From assembly GCF_000143415.4 (NCBI RefSeq), contig NW_003314267.1, positions 1,247,309-1,311,308 of the forward strand: a stretch of 64,000 nt of DNA, given 5' to 3'. Made by a program: the position numbers and the translations under genes. Positions within the stretch are counted from its first letter, which is position 1. Every line of letters begins with the position of its first letter. The stretch is from Selaginella moellendorffii (taxonomy: Eukaryota > Streptophyta > Lycopodiopsida > Selaginellales > Selaginellaceae). Shown here piece by piece: positions 10,816-20,999 of this stretch. A model generated the notes under the pieces. That model did no database searches. It saw only the letters and a program-made list of their open reading frames with translations, and had not been told where the DNA came from.

Positions 10816-12324
10816 TATATTAAGAATATTCTAGGGGATCTAGAGTACTCTCAGGAATTGATGGCAACTTGTCCAGCTGATTAAACTTGTGGAGCAGCAA
10901 GTCAGTAATTTACTCTTGGAAATCTTCAAGCTAGAGCAAAGTTGTGAAAGCTAAAGGCTTGGTCTCTACATTGACTTACACTCATGAAGAAAGTCCTACT
11001 CACCAATAGTAAACTTTTTAAAGTTTAGAAGAGGAGTACCCAATTATATCAATTTATTAAATTGAATGATAGGCCATGAGAGAAGCTGAAAGTTCCCTTT
11101 TTAATGTCTCTTTAAAAGAGCTCTCACTTCTTAACTTTCCCATGATTGCCAAAAGGTAACTATATTTTAAAGTGCTCAAGAGCATCTTCAATTAAAGTTT
11201 TCCTCACTACTTCTAAATCTTAACTATCATCCTCTTGTGCAATTGGCTTAAACACATTAGAAATGGCTTGCTATCCAAAGTTGCATTGTGGAAGGGTAAA
11301 AATAAATCATCCCACTCTAGAGAAGCTAAAGGAGTACTTCAAGTAGAAAGTGATAGTGTGGGCTATGAGGGCAATGCCTCAAATTGTAAACAAGTAATCA
11401 ATGGCTCTTGATTTGAAATAACTGATTTAGGGCTCACAAAAGTGGCCACAAATGTGGGTGGCAGAGCAAGAGGAACTTGGCGCTAAAGGAAATGCAAGCA
11501 GCTAGAACGGCTTGAGTAGCTACAGCTGATGTAGGGATTGGTAGTGGCATTGAGGCTGGGGATTGTGATGGTAGGGAGTGCTTCAAACTAGACCTTGGTT
11601 GTGTCAGGGTAAGTAAGCTCTTAGAGCAAGGACAGGGATAGTAATGTGGTGTTGGGATTCCTGGGCAGAAAGGGTGGGCTGTGGCAATAATGCTGAGCAC
11701 TAGACCTGTCACTTGAGTAGTTGCAGAGAAGCAATGAGTGCAGACAGAAATTGCAAAGCTTCAAGTCATAATTTTGCCTAGTGTTCTTTCAAGGTGGCTG
11801 CCTTGGGAATTTGCTACCTCCTCTAGTCTTGCATGGCCTTCAGCACTCCACCACTCATCTTGAAACAGCTGCCAAGCTCCATATATTCTTACAAGTACTC
11901 AAGTATTAGACCATCTGCAGCATTTGTACCACACAAGGCCTCCCTACCCAAGATGACTACCCTCACCATTTTCATTGCAATCTAGGCAGCCAAAGTGATC
12001 CTCCACAATGTTCCCCTGCTCCAAGAAATGTGATTTATAAGTCCAGCTCTGACTCCTACCCTGGCTGTGGTTATATGGCTTAAGCCATAGTGAGTTTGGA
12101 GTAGGTGGCAGATTTGGACCTCCCAAAGGAGAATAGGAAAATGACTGCAGTAACAGTGGTAGAAAATTATATATCATGTGTTCTTTTGTCTTTTTTTGTC
12201 TTTGTCTCATCCTATGAAGCACTCATGCTACTATCTGGTCCCATCAATATGATGACTCTACTTGGTTCAGCTCTCCTTGCTCAAACTCTATAGGCTTGGG
12301 CATGCGATAGGATTCAGGTAAAAA

Positions 12325-12470
12325 TGACAAACACCTAGGTCTTTAGACACTAAGTCTCACTCCCTCCAAAACATTGTGAGGAATGCTTTATTCTTGTTGC
12401 TAATTTATGCTATAGTCTCTTATGATTTGCATACAAATGCCCTCCTTGACCATCCACCACATAAAAATAT
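12325..12470 (+). repeat. direct repeat, right copy
   Basis: This is the diverged partner of 10628-10815. Both copies end close to CTTGACCATC.ACCACAT followed by AT-rich sequence. Confidence 0.55.
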
Positions 12471-12689
12471 TCAACAGGAACTCATTGATTCCAAGTTGGA
12501 ACAACTTCCCACTACCACAAAATTTCCAAGACTACTCCTATCAAAGGGTTAGGATGGATCCTTTCTAACATAGACACAAGGTGATGGTGGTTTGCTAGTG
12601 TAAAGATAACTAATTAGGGTTATTGTATTACGGAAGAAGTTGGTTTTACTAGAAGTTGATTGGATGAGATATTTAGATGTTTCACTTCT

Positions 12690-12832
12690 AGATGTAAGGA
12701 TGTTTCTTATCTCTCGTCCCAATGTTGTAGACTATTTTATCTTTATTTATCCCCCAAGATGTCTTAGTTTTAGATGTAAGGATGTTATAATGTTGTAGGC
12801 TATTTTATCCTTATTTATCCCCTAAAATTTCA
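12690..12832 (+). repeat. tandem repeat, two units
   Basis: The block TAGATGTAAGGATGTT...GTTGTAG.CTATTTTATC.TTATTTATCCCC occurs twice in a row, at about 12690-12754 and 12772-12832. Confidence 0.6.
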
Positions 12833-13120
12833 AAAATCCATATTAATAGTATATCCAAATCTTATCTCAATCGTATGCACTACACTTCAAAACCAATAAT
12901 AAGTATAGGATATTTCAATATTGATGATCAAAATGAAGAAGCAATACCACTTCAAACAATAATGAAGAAAGAAGCATACATACAAATAATAAAAGGCAAT
13001 AAGAAACTAATAGATCATATATGGATAGATATAATATATACAAAAGTAGGAACAGCACCATCATATTGGACAGATCATAATAAACTATATATTATGATAA
13101 AAATAATTTTTGTTTTTTAA
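12815..13120 (+). pseudogene. endonuclease/exonuclease/phosphatase-domain fragment of a mobile element
   Basis: An open frame of about 100 codons has no good start and is extremely AT-rich. It reads PIISIGYFNIDDQNEEAI, then LIDHIWIDII and YWTDHNKLYI before its stop. In the EEP (apurinic endonuclease-like) fold the catalytic motifs are GDFN and a late SDH preceded by (I/L)DH(I/V). Here GDFN has become GYFN and SDH is TDH. Such domains come with LINE elements and with Helentron-type Helitrons. The rest of the element is not visible, so this is a relic. The domain call is moderate and the element type uncertain. Confidence 0.5.
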
Positions 13121-13639
13121 AAACTAAGTGTTATTACCAATGCATAGCAATTTATTTTTTAAATTATAGATTATTTTCTAGTTGAAAAATCATGATTGGA
13201 GTGTCAGTCAAATAATACATTTAACCCAAAACCTATAAATGGAACTTATTTCTAGAAAGAATGGAGAGAAACAAAAAACTTTTGAATTCATAAGCTAAGT
13301 AAAAAAAATTTGTTACATGTTGCATGTAGCAATGTTTGGTTTATTTAATAGCAATGTTATTCTTATTTATTAAGCTAATTGATCAAATAAAAGTTTATAA
13401 CTTATAAACACAAGATTAATCTTATTGCATATCAGATGGTAGAATAAAAAAGAATATACTAGAAAGTGTTTTAAAAAGTTTATAAATTTTAAATACAAGA
13501 TTAATCTAAATGAATAACTACCATTAAATGGTAGAATATTTTAGAATATCTAAGCATATTCTAGATATATCCACTACCATCCTAGTTTGCTTCCAAAAAT
13601 TCAGAAAATAAAAATTTGAAAATAAAAAAAGTAGCAATT

Positions 13640-14380
13640 GAGGTCAAAGCATTTGACATCCCCTAACCCTCCATTCTCTGATGGATTGCCAGCCCCCACA
13701 GTCTTATCCCATCACTTATGCTACCAAGCTTGATTGAATCCATCTTAGGGCCAGACTCTACTTATCCATCCACGTGAAACTGTCAAAATTTTCAAAATCA
13801 TCAACTAGCAGAGCGTCAAAATTGCAGAAAAGGGACACAAGGAAGAAGAAGATACAATCGAGCTCGGTAGCACAAAATGATGGAGCAGGACTGGGGGCTA
13901 GAAATCCTGTTGGGAGCAGAGGGTGCAGGGATGTCAAAGGCTTTGATTCTGACTGGTGTTCTACTAGTTAATGTAGCAAATTCTGAATCTTGACTTCTTT
14001 CCCAGGGTCCATCCATGGATTTGACAGGAATAGCTTGGATGTGGGCTGGGGTTTTCAGAATCAACAACCCTGTAGCAGAAAATGGGAGCGGGCGGGTAAG
14101 AAAGTTTCCCACTTTCAATTGGTGCACAATTGCAAGGAAGATTGTACACCTCCATTCTTGCTCATCATGTTTCAGACCATTGGGGCTGCACTTTGACTAA
14201 GTAGAATAGAACACATCTCTCGCCCTTCCTCCCTCATGTATACCACTGGTCAGTTAAATAATACAAGCAGCCTCAAGAAGATGATTTTGCTAGTTATGAT
14301 TCATAACTTCCATTCCAGGATCACCAGGATCTAGCATCCAGAGAAAATAAAAAATAAAAAATAAAAAAGGTAAGCTGCAT
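13640..14380. other. no supported gene
   Basis: Overlapping ORFs up to 103 codons occur on both strands at 13774-14200, without splice continuity or motifs. This is probably transposon-flanking DNA. Confidence 0.25.
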
Positions 14381-14384
14381 ACTT

Positions 14385-14585
14385 ATAGAGATTGAATCTT
14401 CTCCACTACCAAGTATTCTGAGTGATGAAATACTTTTATGGAAGAGGCAGTTGTTGTAGTACTTTGAATCAAACAGACAACAATAGACAATGTCGCTAAA
14501 CCGGCAACTTCCTTGCAAAGCTAAATTTCTTGCACGTAATTGCAGCTCTCGGCATGAAAGTCAATGATCACACATCCCCATCGAA
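14385..14585 (-). pseudogene. CYP59 5' fragment (exons 1-2 with intron)
   Basis: The sequence matches 8210-8450 of the intact CYP59 gene, including the intron between exons 1 and 2. It covers the equivalents of [10 protein letters not shown] in exon 2 and the TTGCACGTAATTG...CAGCTCTCGGC block in exon 1. It has indels and stops. Because the intron is retained, it arose by DNA duplication, not retroposition. It overlaps the last codons of the methyltransferase gene. Confidence 0.8.
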
Positions 14586-15612
14586 CTTTTTACTGATTCT
14601 AGTCAACGCATATAATACCACCCGTTGACTCTTATAGGACGGGTGCCAAAAGTTCGTAGCGAGTCGCCCAATCGAGAAACGATGGAGAGCGCGTTCTAAA
14701 AAATATTCAAGCACAGCATCTACGCACAAAGAAGGTAAACAAGAGAAACCAAAAACTAGAAGAGATCTCGTGTACCATTTCGGAGTTCACCGGCGATAAT
14801 CACCAGCGTTTTGCTGTCGCAGAGCTTTTCCAGAGTGTCGAGAAGATCTTGGACAGCTTTCTCGTTGTAAATCACATCCGAAGCAATCACTGGCAAAAGA
14901 AAGAGAGATTTCCAACAAAAAGAGAAAGCAAAAGGAATCTGAAGAATCACCATAATCTGGAGATGGATCGATGACCTCCTTGTCTATTTCATCTCCCCAC
15001 GAAAGCTCTCTCACACAAGCGGAGCCTCTAGCAGCAAAGCAGCTCACGTTCTCGTCCACATTTTTCTGGAGAAGTCTTAAGCGATCCGGCAAGTCCGTGA
15101 GAATGACTCTGGCACCGAGAAGCGCTGCAACACATCTGATATACATAAAACCATGAGATGAAATTCACCCAAGAACAAATCTAAAGTTACCCGGCAAGGC
15201 CGCATCCAGCTCCGAGCTCCACGCATTTCTTCCCTTGGAGCTCAAGCATCCCGCTATCCACAGCGTGCTCTAGAAATTTCGTGAGGATTACGGCCGAATC
15301 CCACACCACCGCGCCTGTCACACCTGGTTTTTGCTACGATACAAAGAAATCTTCTTAGCTCCCAAATTACTCACAGATCAGCTTACCATCGAAGACCGTG
15401 CCTGATGGATCAAATATCATACCCAGCGGCAGAAACGTGAAACGAAGCGGATCCTGCTGGACAAACGCATTGTGCCGTGCACCGGTCGGCTGCTGGAAAC
15501 ACCAAAACAAGACCGTCTCCTCCGGCCCATTCCTCACGGCGAAGAGGGGCACTCGATCCAGATTCTCGAACCAAACCTCTTCCTGGCCATCGCCATCGCC
15601 ATCTCGCTCCAT
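14568..15612 (-). CDS. METTL-type S-adenosylmethionine methyltransferase, 269 residues
   Basis: Five exons (15612-15387, 15323-15191, 15135-14951, 14889-14776, 14719-14568) give 810 bases in one frame. The sequence has GAVVWDSAVILTKFLEH, then VELGAGCGLAG (SAM-binding motif I), VILTDLPDRL (motif II region), IASDVIYNEKAV (post-motif acidic and catalytic region) and IIAGELRNDAVLEYFL. This is the METTL21/EEF-lysine-methyltransferase-like family 16 fold; targets of plant members are largely unknown. The last codons and the TGA lie inside a duplicated CYP59 fragment. It is divergent with the transporter at 15906, sharing a roughly 290-base intergenic region with a telo box at about 15613-15628. Confidence 0.88.
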
Positions 15613-15905
15613 CCCTAAAACCCTAAGGGCATTTTGGCGGGCAACGCATATTCGCCTAAAGAAATATGCCCTTTTTGTCGCTCGCGGTGTCAATATGCTG
15701 TAAGAAAGAAGGGGAGAGAGAAAGAGCTATGGTGGCAATCCCTTGGTTTTTTTTCTTCTATTCTCTTCCTTTTTCTTGTTAGGGTTTGCCACTCGTCCTA
15801 GGGCTCGCGCCGCGTGGGCGGCGCCACGAGGAAGACCAAGACTCGTCCACCGCGAAGAATGCGACCGAGGATTCCTCGATCTTTGTCCCGGTTTGTGTAG
15901 ATTAG

Positions 15906-18249
15906 ATGCAAGGATGCGCTGCGCCGCTCTCGGCAATGGATTTCATGCCGCCATCGGCTGCTGCTGGCAGCCGGATAGAGGCGGCGGCGTGGAATCGCCG
16001 GGTAGCCGTCCAAAATCGGGCGCATTGGAGGCGAAATATCTCACAGCGGTGGAGATTTCTAGAGAAGGATTGTGTTCTTGGGGCTAGGAAGTGGCTGAAT
16101 GGAGGGAGCTGGACAGGAGGAAGAAATGGGAGGATGGAATCGATGTTTCAATGTCGATTCCAAGGGAGGACGACCCAGCGTACGGCGGATAAGAAAGGAA
16201 AGCTTCTGGATAGTGACGAGCCAATCTCGCTTCCAGTGGCACTCCTCTCGGTTCCACTGGGACTCGAGGCTGGTTCGTGGATTACGTCCGAGGTGGTCTC
16301 CAGCTACATGTGGTTTAAAGTGGTTCTCCGGCACGTCTTTCCACTCGCCATGACCATGGGAGCTCTCGAAAACTCTTCCGAGCTTCTGGAGCTTTCGTTG
16401 GATTCATCCCTTGGCCGAATGGTGCTGTGGAAGAAGCGCCAGAGCATCAAAGCTAGACAGAGGAGGAGGTCCTACGGTGCAGCCGCGGAGCCTGTTCCAG
16501 CCGAGAAGAAGATTGCCGGTTACTTGCCCGTGATGTCCAGTGCTTCCTCGTACGTCTGGTGTCCGCCGTCGCAGCAGCTCTTACTTCCAGCTCCACCGAC
16601 ATGGTCACTTCTAGTGGCCATCGAGTCTCTGTCCAGCGAGCTCGACTGCTACGTCTCTCGTTTCAAGTCCGGCATGAAAGCTCCGGACTGGTGGGATGAC
16701 ATGGGTGAAACTTACGGAGTTTCGTTACTCGTGCTCATCGGCATGGGTTACTGGGTGCAAGGATTTCGATGCTTCCCTTGGCTGGGGATGAACTATTACT
16801 TCAAGGACGGACTCCAGCTCGACCCGCTAACTCTCCAGTTTCTACAAAATACCGTCAACCTCCCGTATCTCGCCAAGCCAATCTACGGCATTATCTCTGA
16901 CTCGGTCTACATTCACGGTGCTCATCGCGTGCCTTACATTATCATTGCAGGTATGTTGCTATCTTGCTAGCTTTTAGATATTTTGCTTTCGGATAGATTT
17001 CTTACGAGCTTGTTTTGCAGGAATATGTCAAGTGATGTCATGGGGAACAATCATAGCAGTGCCAGGGGCTAGAAGGTCTGCCGGAATGCTCACAGCGTTT
17101 TTAACGTTTGGCAACTTCGGTGCTGCGGTAGCCGATGTAGCCAACGACGCTCTCGTTGCCGAAGCTGGGAAGAAGAAAGGCTGCACTGGTGGACAGCTCC
17201 AGTCTTTCGCGTGGCTAGCTTCAGCAGCGGGTGGTCTCCTGGGGAACCTCTTGTCCGGCCTTGCTCTCAGCGGCATGGACTTCGAGAGCATGTTCACGAT
17301 CTTCGTCATGTTCCTCGTGTGCCATCTCGCCATCGCCTTCATGGTCAGCGAGCAATCCTTCGGGCAGCGGAAGAGAGACGCCGGCAAAGGCAAGGTGGTC
17401 GCCTTCCCAGGAGGACCAAAGCTCGGGAATCTCATGAAGGGAGCAAAGGCCCGGGAGATGCAAGTTAAAGCTTACAGGAGCAACAAAGAGCTGCTCAAGA
17501 GCCAGGACGAGGACAAGATAACCGAGAGCCGCGAGCCAAAGGCCGTCGACATCCCCAGGCAGGTATCAAAACTCTTCGGCCTCGTCAAGTCGCCCGAGAT
17601 CCTCCTGCCGCTGCTCTGGTTCATGGGATCCTACGCAGTCATCCCGACGCTCTCGGGGACCATCTTCTACTATCAGTCACAGGCGCTCAAGATCAACCCG
17701 GTCTACCTCGGCGTGGCCAAGATGCTGGGCCAGGCGGGGCTCCTCGCCGGAAGCATGCTCTACGAGAGATACTTGAAGCCGGTTCCACTGCGAAGGCTGG
17801 TCGGCTGCGTCCAAATCCTCCTCTCGGTGTGCATGCTAGCGGACATCGGGCTCGTCAACCGGATCAATCTCCAGCTTGGCATCCCGGACCATTTCTACAT
17901 TCTCGGGGCCTCGGCGTTCGTGGAAGCCATCGGCCAGTTCAAGATACTACCATTCATGGTTTTTTTCGCAAAGCTTTGCCCGGCGGGGTGCGAGGGATCG
18001 CTGCTGGCCTTCTTCATGTCGTGCCAGTGCCTGTCGTGCATCGTGAGCGGCTATCTTGGGGTGGCTCTGGCATCGTTCCTGGCGATCAGTGCCAGCGATT
18101 TCACGCAGCTGGGGGTTGGGATTGTGGTGCAAGCGCTGGCGGCGCTGGTGCCACTGCTGGGATTAAGTTTGCTGCCGGGTGGAGAGATGGAAGACGAGGA
18201 AGAAGAAGAACAAGAGAATGGTGCTGCTAAAGTAGAAAAGGTTATGTGA
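15906..18249 (+). CDS. folate-biopterin transporter family (MFS) protein, about 757 residues
   Basis: Two exons (15906-16950 and 17021-18249) join in frame to 758 codons. The first about 240 residues are a non-conserved extension that could include a plastid transit peptide. The transporter domain begins around GVSLLVLIGMGYWVQGFRCF and includes LPYLAKPIYGIISD and HRVPYIIIAG, the family signature for moving round a tight helix 2-3 loop. Further helices and VADVANDALVAE follow, and a Glu-rich tail closes the protein. The plant family includes the plastid folate transporter FT1/FBT. Substrate here is inferred only. An alternative start is the ATG at 15939. The first-exon leader is duplicated upstream of CYP59 (8.5 kb). 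Confidence 0.9.
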
Positions 18250-18502
18250 GAAATTTTGCATTGTTGTAATATATTTATATCAAATCAACAGGTTAACATA
18301 TTGATCTCAGAAATTCCTTTATAACAATAAAACCTAACAGAATATGCTAACAGAATATATTCAGACATTGTTAGTTTGACCAAAGCATACAATGTATCAT
18401 TTTTCTATGATTGGTTCTGATTGGCAATAAAAAGTTTCTTCTTGTCAATCAACTTGGTAAGGTTAGCTTCACCAATGTAAAGATTTTATTTTCTTCCCAC
18501 AG

Positions 18503-18515
18503 CAATATATAAACC
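18503..18515 (+). promoter_or_regulatory. TATA box of secreted barrel-like protein gene
   Basis: CAATATATAAACCC lies about 55 bases before the ATG at 18566. That is short but plausible for a compact, highly expressed gene. Confidence 0.55.
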
Positions 18516-18565
18516 CACCTATCTGTTTACCATCTCAGAAGTTCGAAGGTTGCTTTTCAATTGTA

Positions 18566-19067
18566 ATGGCATCCCAGGTTGCGCTTGTTTTGGCCCTCAT
18601 TGTTGCTCTCTTTGCTTCTTATGCATCTGCAAACTTGGTAAGTAAAGTTTAAATTGTAATAGATTCTAAATCTTCTATTCCAGTGCAAGAGCTACACCAT
18701 CCAAGGTTCCGCCCAGTTTGTTCTTGGCCAAAATGAGTTCCAAGTTGTTCCAACCGATGGTCCCATGGATCGTGATGGGTCCGTCCAAACATTTGCTGCT
18801 CCTCTTACTGGAAACTCGGGATGCATCTACCAAGGTGTGATTGCCGACACTGGAGCTCTGGATTTCCAGGTTTCCCAGCTCAAGTGTGGGAACAACCGGG
18901 TGGAGTTCATGGGTGATGCTGGAGCTTCTGCACCTGGTTCTTCCACCACATATGCGATTGTTGGCGGCACTGGCATTTATGTTGGAGCGATTGGAACAGT
19001 GACTGAGGTTTCACTAGGTGGCATGAACTATCAGGTCACCGCAAACATCAAGGTTTGCAACCAGTAA
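18566..19067 (+). CDS. small secreted dirigent/AOC-barrel-like protein, 151 residues
   Basis: Two exons (18566-18637, 18684-19067) encode a signal peptide (MASQVALVLALIVALFAS then YASA/N) and a beta-rich mature domain with two to four Cys. The late motif YAIVGGTGIYVGAIGTV resembles the GGTG.F..A.G strand of dirigent proteins and the allene-oxide-cyclase barrel. It is shorter than typical dirigent proteins (about 180 residues) and lacks their N-terminal part. The intron falls right after the signal peptide. Dirigent-like is my best reading; an unrelated lycophyte secreted family is possible. Confidence 0.55.
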
Positions 19068-19559
19068 ATTATCTTCAAGATGATTTATAACTTCTAACAA
19101 CAATATAATAACATGAATCAAAATTTTAAAGTGCACTTTGCTCATCAAGATGAAAAAAAATAGCCGAGGAGAGGGTTGAAATCTTCTAAGAATTTACTTG
19201 GTACTCAAACACCTCTTGAACACAAAAGCTCATCTAGTTTAACTGTTTAAATAACAACGTTAACAATAGTACGTTTACATTCACAGCTTGCGAATGATCC
19301 TTGCGTCTCCAATTCGATTTCCTTCAGTTCTGATAACTTCCTTCCGGATAAATCTCTGTCCTGAGGAGGAATGCCAGTGCACTCCATCACTTTCAGCAAG
19401 CTCGCTTGCAACAGCCACAAAATGGCCTTCAAGGAGAAAAGCACCAGACCGAATGGCAGTGGTACTGGTACCGCGAACGGATTTACCTTCAAGAGCAACG
19501 AGCGTGTCCAGAAGAAGAGGTGAAGCTTGTTTGCTAGTTGCTAGCTTTTTCTATGGAGT

Positions 19560-20985
19560 GGTGTTGATCAGTTCCAACCCGGCAACGTCCGTATTGTGAA
19601 AGTGTTCACTGTTTCTTCAACTGGTGATTCAAGCCAGATGGTTCGGTTCACTGGAATTGGATGTTGCAAGTCGTCCAGCTTTTCGACTTCGACCACCTCC
19701 CCAAATTTGGTAGTCCGACCTTCTGACCACCTCTCCAAAGTTGAAACTCCGACCCTCGTTGAAACCTGGAGAAAGTGTTCTGGGTATAACATGGGTGCAC
19801 CATGCTGTGAGACGGGTGGCCACTGTCCGTAATCTGCTTCCCTGCTGCTTCTACTGTCTGAACAGAATTCAAGCTAGCGACCAGGGAATCCAGATCGAAG
19901 TGCGCCCACCACATTGAGTGATCAAACTCATTTTTGCTTCAAACTCAAGCTTCCAGCTTCATTCTGGCACTTACCCATGAATTGAATAGGATCAAATACT
20001 TCCTGCCAAGCTAGAGCAATCTCGGCAGCAGACCAAACAGGTAGAAACACCTGTGGAGTGCGGGCATCCTTATAAAACTCCTGAAAGTCTATCAACTTTG
20101 GGCTGGCTACCAATAGAACCTTGCACTTTAGTAATGGCTTGCCGTCCACAAGCCAGTACAGTTCCGGATCAAGGAGGACGCCCTTGCTGCTGCCAAGAGC
20201 GAAACATCTGTCGATACATGCCATCTTCTCAGCGTGCTGAGGTTCAAAGAGATGACCACTCTTGCTCTGAAAAGCCACCACCTTCCTGTCCTTAGTAGAG
20301 TTGTAATGAGAAAGGCGTGCTGTTGCCAATCCCAGGCACCCCCAACAGCAAAACCGACTTGCACCCTTTCCCCATCGCTACGAGCTTCTTACGGAGATCA
20401 GTGTAGCACGGCCGCTCCAAAATCCGAGTAGTACCACTTGCACACCAAAGAGCCTCCAGAGGAATCTGAGATGCCTCAGTTTGGAAGTCAAACAATGTTG
20501 TAGTCAGTAGTTAAATCTTGTTGGTGAATGAATGCAGAGAAACTATGCCTGAAAGAACTGACAATCTCCCTGACTAAGTGCATCTCGTTGCTGAACGTCG
20601 CTGAAGCCTTCATGAATGAGAACACAAGAAACTATGTCAAAGAATCAGAACACCCACCAGATTTGCATCATGTTGGTTAACTCGAAAATATAGGACTGAA
20701 CCCAGTTTCAGAGTGACGGGTCGCTCCTCGCACTCAAGATTCATTTCCACTCTTCAATCATTGCATAGAAATGACTAAGAGAGAATGAGGAACACAGAGC
20801 TGAAAGTCGTTACCATGGTCCTTATCCATGTCGAGCAAAGGCATGACATATTGCGATATGCGCCTTGCCGTATTTCGTCCAGCTTGTGAATCCAAGCTCT
20901 TTCAGCTTCTTGCCATGGATGGAAGGGTACCTTGATTTCAGAAATTCTTCAAACTCTCGCTCACTGACAAAACTTAGTTTACATT
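19560..20985 (-). pseudogene. decayed Crinkler/RHS-type P-loop NTPase gene
   Basis: Exon-like pieces on the minus strand run from about 20985 (EREFEEFLKSRYPSIHGKK) through 20780-20700 and 20600 to a block at 20495-20292 ending in LLLGVPGIGNS. That is a Walker A loop with Asn where Lys is required. The frame then shifts. A second frame (20320-19928) continues KVVAFQSKSGHLF, then LYWLVDGKPLL, LLVASPK and FLPVWSAAEIA. The order P-loop, (L/Y)DG, shortened SSPK-like strand, and WS..E(I/L) is the layout of the NTPase module of Crinkler effectors and trypanosome RHS proteins. The lost Lys and the frameshift say it is non-functional. Confidence 0.55.
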
Positions 20986-20999
20986 ATTGAAGGGCTTAA

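Larger units (their letters stand above)
9690..13570. mobile_element. AT-rich nested transposon remnants with direct repeats
   Basis: About 3.9 kb of AT-rich DNA contains no host gene. A diverged direct repeat pairs 9690-9830 with 13340-13470, sharing TTTATAA.TTATAAAC and a GATGGTAGAATAAA core. The same core appears a third time at about 13480-13570. A second direct repeat pairs 10628-10815 with about 12325-12470. Internal minus-strand ORF pieces (11434-11712 and 11944-12222) are short and broken. The arrangement looks like at least one LTR-type or TRIM-type element inside or beside another repeat, but I see no intact polymerase, primer-binding site or target duplication. Confidence 0.5.

Noticed and set aside
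12105-12222. possible zinc-knuckle gag frame in the AT-rich block
   Set aside because: Cys and His spacing does not fit CCHC in any single frame; too weak to call.
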